Below are positions 1 to 6,931 of a stretch of DNA of 8,600 nt, one piece after another (position 1 is the stretch's first letter; every line of letters starts with the position of its first letter). A model generated the notes under the pieces. That model ran no database searches and was not told the origin of the DNA. It saw only the letters and a list, made by a program, of their open reading frames with translations. The translations under genes and the position numbers were made by a program. Source of the stretch: JAWXTP01 sp044433415 (GTDB lineage: Bacteria > Bacteroidota > Bacteroidia > Bacteroidales > Rikenellaceae); assembly GCA_044433415.1 (NCBI GenBank), contig JAWXTP010000127.1, positions 1 to 8,600 of the forward strand, written 5' to 3'.

Positions 1-827
1 CAGGTGATGAGATTATAGTTATTGACTTGTATGGAAATACCTTAATGAACCTTAAATCGCCAACTTTGCCACCACATCATGATATAAGAAGGCTCCCTGA
101 TGGTAATATTTTAACTGTTAATTTTGTGCCAGAAGCCTTTGACTTAACTATGTATGGAGGTAGTGCTGAGGAGATTGTTTTTGGTGATGGTTACACTATT
201 TATGATATGAATGGTAATATTGTAGAGCAGTGGGATTGTTTCCAAGAGATAAGTCCAGTTGACGATCCTACAATTATGGATCAATTGCCTGTAGCAGGTG
301 ATGGCGTAGGATTTAATTTTAAGGACGATTGGTTACATGCAAATTCAATACACTATGATTCTGAAGGAAATATATATATGACCTTTAATTGGCGTAGTGA
401 ATTATGGAAAATAGAAAGAGCTACAGGTAAAGTTTTATACCGTATAGGTGAGGATGGTAATGTAGATATTTCTTCAGATGCTTACGCATCGGGTATGCAT
501 AGCGTAGAACCACAAGGTGTTAATGAGATTTTGGTATTTGATAACGGTACAAATAGAGAGGATTATATTTCTCGAGCTTTATTATATTCTGTAAATGAAA
601 ACACAATGAGTGCTACACTATCATTAAAAGTAGAATTTCCAGTAAATTATAGCTCACCATATATGGGCAATGTTCAAATACTTAATGATGATTTGTTAAT
701 TTACGGTTCTACTTTGACCAATTTTATTGTTTTTACTGATTTTAATGGTAATGTATTACGTACAATTTCTAACATAGATTTTCAGTCGTATAGGTCTATT
801 TATATTCCCACAATAGAAAAGTTATAA
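1..827 (+). CDS. Arylsulfate sulfotransferase (ASST family), C-terminal part, 5' end outside window
   Basis: The reading frame is open from base 3 and no credible start lies inside the window, so the gene is cut by the left edge. The TTG at 27 is not a real start. The visible ~274 residues carry ASST-family landmarks: HHDIRRLPDGNIL (paired His codons at 75-80), DWLHANSI (His codon at 336), an Arg 19 residues further on in NWRSELWKI (codon at 393), and a third His in GMHSVEP (codon at 498) followed by ILVFDNGTNR. This order and spacing resemble the catalytic His/His/Arg/His set of E. coli AssT, where one His carries the sulfuryl group. The family moves sulfate from aryl sulfates to phenolic acceptors and is a periplasmic or envelope beta-propeller enzyme. 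The signal peptide, if present, lies upstream of the window. The stop is TAA followed directly by a second TAA, then a terminator. The family call is firm; the substrate is unknown. Confidence 0.85.
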   Translation, partial: GDEIIVIDLYGNTLMNLKSPTLPPHHDIRRLPDGNILTVNFVPEAFDLTMYGGSAEEIVFGDGYTIYDMNGNIVEQWDCFQEISPVDDPTIMDQLPVAGDGVGFNFKDDWLHANSIHYDSEGNIYMTFNWRSELWKIERATGKVLYRIGEDGNVDISSDAYASGMHSVEPQGVNEILVFDNGTNREDYISRALLYSVNENTMSATLSLKVEFPVNYSSPYMGNVQILNDDLLIYGSTLTNFIVFTDFNGNVLRTISNIDFQSYRSIYIPTIEKL

Positions 828-835
828 TAATTTTA

Positions 836-880
836 AAAGGGCGGTTTGCATATTTTATTCTGCAAACCGCCCTTTATTTT
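836..880. terminator. Strong hairpin terminator, probably bidirectional
   Basis: A 15-bp perfect stem (836-850 with 861-875, core GGGCGGTTTGCA) closes a 10-nt AT-rich loop. It starts 8 bases after the sulfotransferase stop. On the plus strand the stem is followed by TTATTTT. On the minus strand it is followed by TTTT, so it could also stop transcripts from the convergent lipoprotein gene that have run through the 169-bp element. Confidence 0.85.
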
Positions 881-902
881 AGTGTAAAATATTTTTTAAT
901 AT

Positions 903-916
903 AGAACTCCCCTTAA
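903..916 (+). repeat. Extra copy of the element's right terminus (AGAACTCCCCTTAA)
   Basis: This 14-mer is identical to 1068-1081, the right end of the neighbouring 169-bp element. It lies immediately outside the element's left end and shares the TTAA at 913-916 with it. The shared TTAA sits in a perfect 10-bp palindrome, CCCTTAAGGG (910-919). It looks like the terminus of a second, adjacent or earlier element copy of which only the end is recognisable. Confidence 0.7.
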
Positions 917-1081
917 GGGAATTTCTAAAAATTGGATTTTAACGTTTTTGAATTTTAAAGCTTCATCTTTGAAATTTTCAAAATGTGCCATAGGAACCGC
1001 TATGCCATCATTTCAAAAACTCCAAATATAAAACTTTAAACTCCAAAATCGAATAAAACCAATTGTTAGAACTCCCCTTAA
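913..1081. mobile_element. MITE-like 169-bp non-coding element with imperfect terminal inverted repeats and TTAA ends
   Basis: The terminal 23 bp (913-935) match the reverse complement of 1059-1081 at 20 of 23 positions without gaps. Both ends read TTAA then GGG inward. The inverted symmetry continues with gaps and substitutions toward a centre near 997 (CATAG at 989-993 against CTATG at 1000-1004), so the whole element could fold into one long hairpin. It has no meaningful ORF. It occupies nearly all of the space between the sulfotransferase terminator and the end of the lipoprotein gene. Its last 30 bp are 25/30 identical to 6902-6931, showing a dispersed family. TTAA may be the duplicated target site or part of the element; this is inference. 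A small non-mobile repeat family or a structured RNA are alternatives. No transposase that would move it is visible here. Confidence 0.65.
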
Positions 1082-1082
1082 A

Positions 1083-2387
1083 TTAGTTTGAAGGTTCAGC
1101 TTCAAAATCTAATGAAGGATATTCACCAGTGTTGTAGATTGTCCAAGCACAAAGTTGAGTTAATGTTGAATTTGCTATGTTATAATCATAAGCTGTGCTG
1201 TTTAATGTAGCAGTAAAATTCTCACTTTGCATCTCCTCGGCTGTCATTTCTATACCACCGTCAGCGTAACTATTATTTGTCATAACAGTGTTCTCAAGAT
1301 AATAGTTTTTATAAAGTACAGCAAAAGCTGATGTTCCGCTAGTACCTGCGATACCGCCTATATAAGAGTTAGTGCCTGATACTTCACCCGTGTTATAGCA
1401 ATTTGTTACTTTACCATCTGTACTACCTACAACGCCACCTGAGTAACGACTACTACTGATAACATCACCTGTATTAAAGCAGTTTGCTACAAGGCCATAT
1501 TCTGAGTTGCAACCTACAATACCTCCTAAGTACCATTCGCTACAAGTAAGATATTCTGTGTTAAAGCAGTTTACAACAGTGCCACCATTGTTTTCACCTA
1601 CAATGCCACCTGTGTTTTTACGTCCACTATCAACAGTAGCTAAGTTTTCGCAATTTTTGACGATACTAGTGTGGTTCATACCTGCAATGCCACCAACACA
1701 GTCATTATATGTTGTTCCATAGATAGAACCTCCACAAACTACAGAACCTTCATTGTAGCTATCTGTAACAGTACTGTAATAGTTGTTATAACCGACGATA
1801 CCGCCAATGTATTCTTTAACGCCAGTAACAGTACCTGAGTTAGAGCAGTTTTCTATTATACCGTAATAGCTAATTTTACCTACAACACCACCAATGTAAG
1901 AGTTGCCAAATACGTTAGCTTTGCTATGACAGTTAGTGATTGTTGCATAGAATACTGAACCAGCAACTGCACCAATATAAGAATTTCCATTAAGATAGCC
2001 ATCTACAGTAAGGTCTTTGATTTCTGCACCAACACCAACATATCCGAATAGACCTTTGTCGTCAGCAGCAGAATCGTCAACGTAAAGACCAGAGATAGTA
2101 TGTCCGCTACCATCAAATATACCGTTAAAAGTATAAGTTGTTGTGCCTATACCCTTCCAAGAGTTGTCAGCATCGCACACAGAGGAAAGGTCAATGTCGT
2201 TTTTTAATATATAAGTTACAAGAGCTTTATTGTCACCTGCGTTTACCTCGTCTTTTATTGCGACTATATCTTCAGCTGTACTAATGTAGATTGTTTCTTC
2301 TACTGCTTCTTCTTCAGGTTCATCACTACAGCTAGCAAAAGATAAGAATGCTAAAAATAAAATAAAAAATAATGAGTTTCTTTTCAT
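1083..2387 (-). CDS. GLUG-repeat surface lipoprotein (predicted right-handed beta-helix)
   Basis: The 434-residue protein starts with a lipoprotein signal peptide: basic MKRN, a hydrophobic stretch at 5-18 and a lipobox ending at Cys20 (FASC). SDEPEEE follows, an acidic tract of the kind that directs Bacteroidetes lipoproteins to the cell surface. A segment at about 35-135 with DIDLSS and FDGSGHTISGL is typical of the start of GLUG proteins. Eight GLUG-type cores follow at residues 138, 165, 194, 231, 259, 287, 316 and 343 (variants of IGGIVG), most followed by an NC-x-N-x-G strand. The family is expected to form a beta-helix; a role in adhesion or glycan contact is common speculation but unproven. 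The C-terminus (WTIYNTGEYPSLDF) is typical, so the gene looks complete although its TAA stop lies only one base beyond the neighbouring element. The ATG at 2385-2387 is the only start that includes the full signal peptide. No strong Shine-Dalgarno is seen, as usual in this phylum. Confidence 0.85.
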   Translation of the reverse strand: MKRNSLFFILFLAFLSFASCSDEPEEEAVEETIYISTAEDIVAIKDEVNAGDNKALVTYILKNDIDLSSVCDADNSWKGIGTTTYTFNGIFDGSGHTISGLYVDDSAADDKGLFGYVGVGAEIKDLTVDGYLNGNSYIGAVAGSVFYATITNCHSKANVFGNSYIGGVVGKISYYGIIENCSNSGTVTGVKEYIGGIVGYNNYYSTVTDSYNEGSVVCGGSIYGTTYNDCVGGIAGMNHTSIVKNCENLATVDSGRKNTGGIVGENNGGTVVNCFNTEYLTCSEWYLGGIVGCNSEYGLVANCFNTGDVISSSRYSGGVVGSTDGKVTNCYNTGEVSGTNSYIGGIAGTSGTSAFAVLYKNYYLENTVMTNNSYADGGIEMTAEEMQSENFTATLNSTAYDYNIANSTLTQLCAWTIYNTGEYPSLDFEAEPSN

Positions 2388-2420
2388 AGGTTATAAAAAT
2401 TAATATGTAAGTTTCTATAG

Positions 2421-2460
2421 AGTATACTATAAGGATATTTTATAATTATTATAGTAAACT
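2421..2460 (-). repeat. AT-rich inverted repeat in the lipoprotein leader
   Basis: An 11-bp arm at 2421-2431 matches the reverse complement of 2450-2460 at 10 of 11 positions, with an 18-nt spacer. It lies 34-73 bases upstream of the lipoprotein ATG, inside the predicted ~140-nt leader if transcription starts near 2528. It could be an mRNA hairpin or an operator, but the region is so AT-rich that chance symmetry is a real possibility. Confidence 0.3.
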
Positions 2461-2534
2461 CAACTTTCTAAGATTTATTATATATTGTAAATAAATAATT
2501 CATTTTCGTTTATACAAAAATCTCACAAGTTCTA

Positions 2535-2542
2535 CAAAGATA
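2535..2542 (-). promoter_or_regulatory. Candidate Bacteroidetes -7 box (TATCTTTG) for the lipoprotein gene
   Basis: Read on the minus strand, the sequence is a perfect match to TAnnTTTG, the -7 element of the Bacteroidetes primary sigma factor. No TTTG sits at the expected -33 distance, so it is an incomplete promoter. The predicted start near 2528 would give a long leader of about 140 nt. Confidence 0.45.
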
Positions 2543-2584
2543 GAAAATTTTATTAATAAATTTACATAAGTCAAAGAAATATTT

Positions 2585-2592
2585 TATATTTG
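2585..2592 (+). promoter_or_regulatory. Candidate Bacteroidetes -7 box (TATATTTG) for the SNF2 gene
   Basis: This is a perfect TAnnTTTG match 57 bases upstream of the SNF2 ATG, giving a predicted leader of about 50 nt. A clear -33 TTTG is missing. It lies about 50 bp from the opposing box at 2535-2542, so the two genes would be transcribed divergently from one compact region. The rest of 2388-2649 is AT-rich with no other recognisable feature. Confidence 0.45.
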
Positions 2593-2649
2593 CTATAATA
2601 TTTATTAACAGAAGAGTTTTAAAAGTTACCTACAAACAATACTAGTGAG

Positions 2650-5600
2650 ATGAAAAAAGATAATAGAGCAGAAAAGAAAGCGGAAAAGCAAGCACAACAA
2701 AAACAAGATAGATTATTACGTGTTCAGAAAGAAAAAGAATTAGGACGGAAAGAGATTTTATGGTATCTTTCAAGCGTGATGAGTAGTGTGGGAAGAAACT
2801 TTTTAATGAATAAATTGAGAGATTATGTAAGTGTTGTATATGAGTGTAACGCTGTTTTGAAAGACTTGGAGAACGAAAATAAAATAATATCGGCATGTCA
2901 ATATTATAGAATAAGTCCAATGCTATGTCTTGATTTACTATGGGAGCTTGATGCTATAAAAACAGAAGTTTTACTGTCTGCTAGTCAGGCACGTCCCTAT
3001 TATAGTTATGGATATGATGAGCTTTTTGAAATTCATAATGGTGGTCGTAAGTTGTTTTCTTTGCTAATGGATTGGAGGTTGACAGGCAAAATGGCGCAGT
3101 ATGACTGGAGTAATTTAAGAGTAAACACGGTTATGAAAGACGTGATGTCGTGTATACCTTCTCACCCTCAGTGGAACGCAATATTAAAAGACTTAGATGA
3201 AACAGCCTTTCGTTTAATAACACAGGCATATAAAGAGTCTTTTATGTGTAGTTTGAGTAAAGTGATGATTGGGATTTTCAAGATGGATATTGTCGACGAT
3301 TTTCAGGATGATAATGTTAAAAAGCCTATAGTAGATTTTATATATTCTTTTTTCTCGCATGTGCTACCAGGTCGTATACTAGAAATACCTAATATGAAGC
3401 CTGTTGATATCATTGATTACCATGAGTTGTTAGCTACTTACTATCTTTATACAGGTAGTTATACTAAGGCTGTAAATTCATATAGAAAAGCTATTTTAAT
3501 GTATGATAGTAAGGCTATGTTAATGCAAAACCCTTTTTATGCATTGCTTTACGTTAAGGCTCTTGTGCTAGATACTAAAATAACTTCTAAAAATAGACTT
3601 GTTAAAGTAGAAAAAGAGTTAGGACGTATATTTCGATTTGAAAGTCATTTAATTGCGGCTCGTATATATATGAATGTTGTTAATGAAATAGACAACAGTG
3701 AATTATTAAAGCAGGTAATTGAAAGTTATAATATCTATAGTGATTTAGAGCTGGTTTTAGCAGTAATAATCATCCTCCATTATAAAGTAGGCCAGCTTCC
3801 AAAAATAGTCATAGATAAGGCTCAGGATATTATAGATAGTGATGAGTATTTGCTTCTTCAACTAGAAGCCTCTAGTTCTATGCCTAGATATATAGAAAAA
3901 CGTGATTTGTTACGTAAGAGGTTAAGTATTGAACCTATATTTGAACCTCATGTAGTGTTAGAATCATGGCAGAAAAACCTAAATGAGTTAAGTGAAGTAT
4001 TAGCCATTAATAAAGCAAATCCTACAGAAGGTAAATCAAATGGAGAAGAATCAGCGCGTATTATATATTTGTTAAATAGTATTTATGATATTCAGTTACG
4101 TGTTCAGAAATCAAAAAATGGTATAACATGGACTAAGGGACGTAATATCGCGTTAAGTACATTTTTATCGGGGAATGTTGAAGGGATGACTAGACTGGAT
4201 GAAAAAATCTCTAAATTAGTAACTTGTAATAGAGGTTGGAAAGGTGTCGATTATCGTTTAGGAGGTAATGAGGTGTTAAAGGCACTTATCGACCACCCTT
4301 TAGTATTTAGTGGGAGAAATCAAGATGTTTCTGTATCTATAGTTGCAGGTACTCCACACTTACGAGTGAAGGCTGTAGATGGAGGTTATAAAGTTAGTTC
4401 AAATGTACAACTCTATTTAAACTATAATACTTTAGTGGAAAAAGAAAGTGATGTGCTATATAAAGTTTACTCCCTTAGCACTCTTCAAAGAAAAGTAATA
4501 GAACTATTTGAGGAGCAATCTTTATATCCCTTGTCAGCAAAAGAACAACTTTCTTCACTTATTGTACATGTAGGTTCTATTATTACAGTTTATTCTGATG
4601 TCATAACAGTAGATAGTAACGTAAAGACCGTAGAGGGCAGTACACGTATAACAGCCCAGTTTTTACCTGTATCTGATGGTATGAAGGTTGAATTTTTTGT
4701 TAAGCCTCTAGAGGATTATAGACAGTACTGTAAGGCTAACAAGGGAGAAGATAACTTTATTGCTCAGTATAATAATGAGAGTGTTGTTGTGAAGCGTGAT
4801 TTAAAGAGAGAATTGCGTAACATGAAAACTGTTCAAAAAATAGTTTCTGAACTTACAAATGATGCCTTTAATGATGATGTTGTATATTTCGAAGATATTT
4901 ATAAATCACTGCCTTTAATAGAAAGCCTACAGGAGTTAGAGAAGATAGCTCGTGTTGAGTGGCCTAAAGGAGCGCAGTTACTGATAAAAGGTTCTATAGA
5001 TTTTAAAAAGATGAATATCTCACTGCGCTCTGCAAAAGGTTGGTTTGAAGTTGATGGTGAGGTGAAAGTTGATAAAGACCTACAGTTAACTTTGGCTGAA
5101 CTGATGGAGAAAAATAAAAATGGGTATGGGCGCTTTATAGAACTTTCTAAGGGTGAATTTTATGCCCTTTCAGAAAAGTTATACCGCCGACTTAATGAGT
5201 TAGATGCTAACACTTTGCAAGGTAAAAAAGGGTTGCAGTTATCTCAATATAGCAGTGGTGTTATTAATGGTTTAGAAAAAGATGGTGTTAAAGTTAATAA
5301 GGATGCAGCATTTAAGTCTTTACAAACACGTATAGCAGCAGCAGAGGATATAGAAGTGCAAGTACCCCCGACTTTACAAGCTGAACTTCGTGATTATCAA
5401 CTTGACGGTTATCTGTGGATGTCACGTCTTGCATCGTGGGGAGCTGGGGCATGCCTAGCTGATGATATGGGTCTTGGTAAGACCGTACAGTCCATCGCTG
5501 TGCTGTTAAATCGTGCTGAGAAGGGAGCTTCGCTTGTTGTTGCACCAGCATCTGTAGTGCATAATTGGAAAAGAGAGTTACAGCGTTTTGCACCAACTTT

Positions 5601-6753
5601 AAACTGTAAGATTTTGCATGATAATATCTCTAGTCGTGAAAGTATAGTCAAAGATGCTGCACCTTTTGATATTGTTATTACAACCTATGGATTGTTACAT
5701 AGGGTTGAGGAGCTTATAACTAAAAAAGAGTGGAATGTTATCTTATTGGATGAAGCTCATAATATTAAAAATCGTGATACTAAGAGTTCAAAGGTAGCTA
5801 TGGCGTTAAAAGGAAATTTCCGACTTATGTTAACAGGTACGCCTATACAAAATCACCTAGGAGAAATATGGAATCTTTTCAACTTCACAAATCCTGGTCT
5901 TTTAGGTAGCTTTGAGCAGTTTACTCAAAAATTCATAAACCCTATAGAGCAGAATAGAGATAAAGTTCGCCAACGTGACTTAAAGCGTATACTTCAACCT
6001 TTCATGTTACGTCGTACCAAAACAGAGGTGTTAGATGAGTTGCCAACCAAAACAGAGATAGTCTATAACATAGAACTTAGTGATGCTGAACGTGCTCTTT
6101 ATGAGAATGTACGTGAGAATGCTTTATTAAGTCTAGAAAGTGGGGAGCTTAACCCTATACAGAGTCTTGCAGAGATTACAAAACTTAGACAACTAGCATG
6201 TCACCCAGCACTTATAGATGATACATTGCCTATGGGTTCTTCAAAAGTTACACGCTTCATAGAACTTGCCACGGAGCTTATAGAAAACCGTCATAGGGCT
6301 TTAGTATTTAGTCAATTCACATCTTTCTTAGCTTATGTGCAGAAGGCTTTAGAGGAGAAGGGTATACCTTATCTTTACCTTGATGGGTCGACACCTATTA
6401 GAGAGCGTGAGAAGTTAGTACAGCAATTCCAACAAGGAGAAGTTCCTATATTTCTTATCAGTTTAAAAGCAGGGGGTACAGGGCTTAACCTTACAGCAGC
6501 AGATTATGTTATCCACCTTGATCCATGGTGGAACCCAGCTATAGAAGATCAGGCTTCAGACCGTTCTCACCGTATAGGACAAACACGCCCTGTGACTATC
6601 TATAAACTTATCTCACAAGGTACTATTGAGGAGAAGATTATAGAGTTACATAAGAATAAAAAGTCCCTAGCTGACTCTTTGCTTGAAGGAGCAGATATGG
6701 CACATAAACTTACACCTTCTGAGATTCTGGAACTTGTTAGTGGTATGGGGTAG
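2650..6753 (+). CDS. SNF2-family ATPase/helicase (HepA/COG0553-like), 1367 residues
   Basis: The C-terminal ~455 residues form a complete SNF2 motor: LRDYQLDGYLWM from 913, Walker A DDMGLGKT at 938-945 (Lys944), motif Ia LVVAPASVVHNW near 962, DEAH at 1034-1037, LTGTPIQN at 1061-1068, LVFSQF near 1218, GGTGLNL at 1275-1281 and DRSHRIGQ at 1304-1311. These bind and hydrolyse ATP to drive translocation on double-stranded DNA. The segment beginning WFEVDGEVKV at 798 resembles the SNF2-associated region seen ahead of the motor in bacterial homologues. Residues 1 to ~790 are not recognised: a Lys/Glu/Gln-rich start (about 1-35), then helical sequence including a TPR-like stretch at about 257-290 (YYLYTGSYTKAVNSYRKAI). 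No SWIM zinc-finger cysteines are evident. It is monocistronic, with an ATG start after an AT-rich leader and a TAG stop. All motor motifs are intact. Its cellular role (transcription recycling, repair or defence) cannot be decided from sequence; no methylase or DISARM-like partner is adjacent. Confidence 0.9.
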   Translation: MKKDNRAEKKAEKQAQQKQDRLLRVQKEKELGRKEILWYLSSVMSSVGRNFLMNKLRDYVSVVYECNAVLKDLENENKIISACQYYRISPMLCLDLLWELDAIKTEVLLSASQARPYYSYGYDELFEIHNGGRKLFSLLMDWRLTGKMAQYDWSNLRVNTVMKDVMSCIPSHPQWNAILKDLDETAFRLITQAYKESFMCSLSKVMIGIFKMDIVDDFQDDNVKKPIVDFIYSFFSHVLPGRILEIPNMKPVDIIDYHELLATYYLYTGSYTKAVNSYRKAILMYDSKAMLMQNPFYALLYVKALVLDTKITSKNRLVKVEKELGRIFRFESHLIAARIYMNVVNEIDNSELLKQVIESYNIYSDLELVLAVIIILHYKVGQLPKIVIDKAQDIIDSDEYLLLQLEASSSMPRYIEKRDLLRKRLSIEPIFEPHVVLESWQKNLNELSEVLAINKANPTEGKSNGEESARIIYLLNSIYDIQLRVQKSKNGITWTKGRNIALSTFLSGNVEGMTRLDEKISKLVTCNRGWKGVDYRLGGNEVLKALIDHPLVFSGRNQDVSVSIVAGTPHLRVKAVDGGYKVSSNVQLYLNYNTLVEKESDVLYKVYSLSTLQRKVIELFEEQSLYPLSAKEQLSSLIVHVGSIITVYSDVITVDSNVKTVEGSTRITAQFLPVSDGMKVEFFVKPLEDYRQYCKANKGEDNFIAQYNNESVVVKRDLKRELRNMKTVQKIVSELTNDAFNDDVVYFEDIYKSLPLIESLQELEKIARVEWPKGAQLLIKGSIDFKKMNISLRSAKGWFEVDGEVKVDKDLQLTLAELMEKNKNGYGRFIELSKGEFYALSEKLYRRLNELDANTLQGKKGLQLSQYSSGVINGLEKDGVKVNKDAAFKSLQTRIAAAEDIEVQVPPTLQAELRDYQLDGYLWMSRLASWGAGACLADDMGLGKTVQSIAVLLNRAEKGASLVVAPASVVHNWKRELQRFAPTLNCKILHDNISSRESIVKDAAPFDIVITTYGLLHRVEELITKKEWNVILLDEAHNIKNRDTKSSKVAMALKGNFRLMLTGTPIQNHLGEIWNLFNFTNPGLLGSFEQFTQKFINPIEQNRDKVRQRDLKRILQPFMLRRTKTEVLDELPTKTEIVYNIELSDAERALYENVRENALLSLESGELNPIQSLAEITKLRQLACHPALIDDTLPMGSSKVTRFIELATELIENRHRALVFSQFTSFLAYVQKALEEKGIPYLYLDGSTPIREREKLVQQFQQGEVPIFLISLKAGGTGLNLTAADYVIHLDPWWNPAIEDQASDRSHRIGQTRPVTIYKLISQGTIEEKIIELHKNKKSLADSLLEGADMAHKLTPSEILELVSGMG

Positions 6754-6792
6754 GTTTTAGGTGATAGGTGTTAGGTTTTAGGTGATAGGTGT
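6751..6792 (+). repeat. Six tandem heptamers TAGGTNN, equal to two perfect 21-bp units
   Basis: The units are TAGGTTT, TAGGTGA, TAGGTGT, then the same three again, with no mismatch between 6751-6771 and 6772-6792. The first TAG is the SNF2 stop codon. Because 7 is not a multiple of 3, successive TAGs fall in all three forward frames. The array runs directly into the TTGCGACAAGCGA repeat. Confidence 0.9.
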
Positions 6793-6820
6793 TGCGACAA
6801 GCGATTGAATAATGGTTAAT
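6792..6820 (+). repeat. Dispersed repeat, copy 1 (TTGCGACAAGCGA + AATAATGnTTAAT)
   Basis: This stretch is 25/29 identical, without gaps, to 8339-8367 in the same orientation. The first 13 bases are exact. Its core GCGACAA is itself a heptamer. The two copies flank the ATPase pseudogene. Confidence 0.75.
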
Positions 6821-6836
6821 TGAGATAAGTGTGGAG

Positions 6837-6931
6837 TTAAGAGTGATTACAGTACTTTAAAAATAATAAAAAAATAATGATAAAGTCTTTGAATTATGCA
6901 TAATAAACCCAGTTTGTAAAACTCCCCTTAA
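6837..6931. mobile_element. Degenerate second copy of the TTAA element (about 95 bp), right end clear
   Basis: The right end, 6902-6931, matches 1052-1081 of the 169-bp element at 25 of 30 positions without gaps, including the exact string ACTCCCCTTAA. A left end is suggested by TTAA at 6837-6840 followed by GAGTGATTAC, which pairs imperfectly with GTAAAACTC at the right end. The interior shares only weak similarity. A perfect 12-bp palindrome, ATTATGCATAAT, lies at 6893-6904. The right-end homology is solid; the left boundary is tentative. The element's final TTAA abuts the first recognisable codons of the ATPase gene. Confidence 0.5.

Noticed and set aside
1507..1722. 71-codon plus-strand open frame inside the lipoprotein gene
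   Set aside because: It is antisense to the repeat-rich GLUG coding sequence, its composition follows from the repeats, and it has no homology signal or promoter.
2642..2920. Minus-strand 92-codon frame overlapping the SNF2 start
   Set aside because: It is antisense to the Lys-rich SNF2 N-terminus and has only low-complexity hydrophobic sequence.
5312..5651. Two overlapping minus-strand open frames inside the SNF2 motor region
   Set aside because: They lie opposite highly conserved helicase motifs and encode no recognisable protein.
6751..6820. CRISPR-like array
   Set aside because: The repeats are 7-bp tandem units with no spacers, and no cas gene is present.
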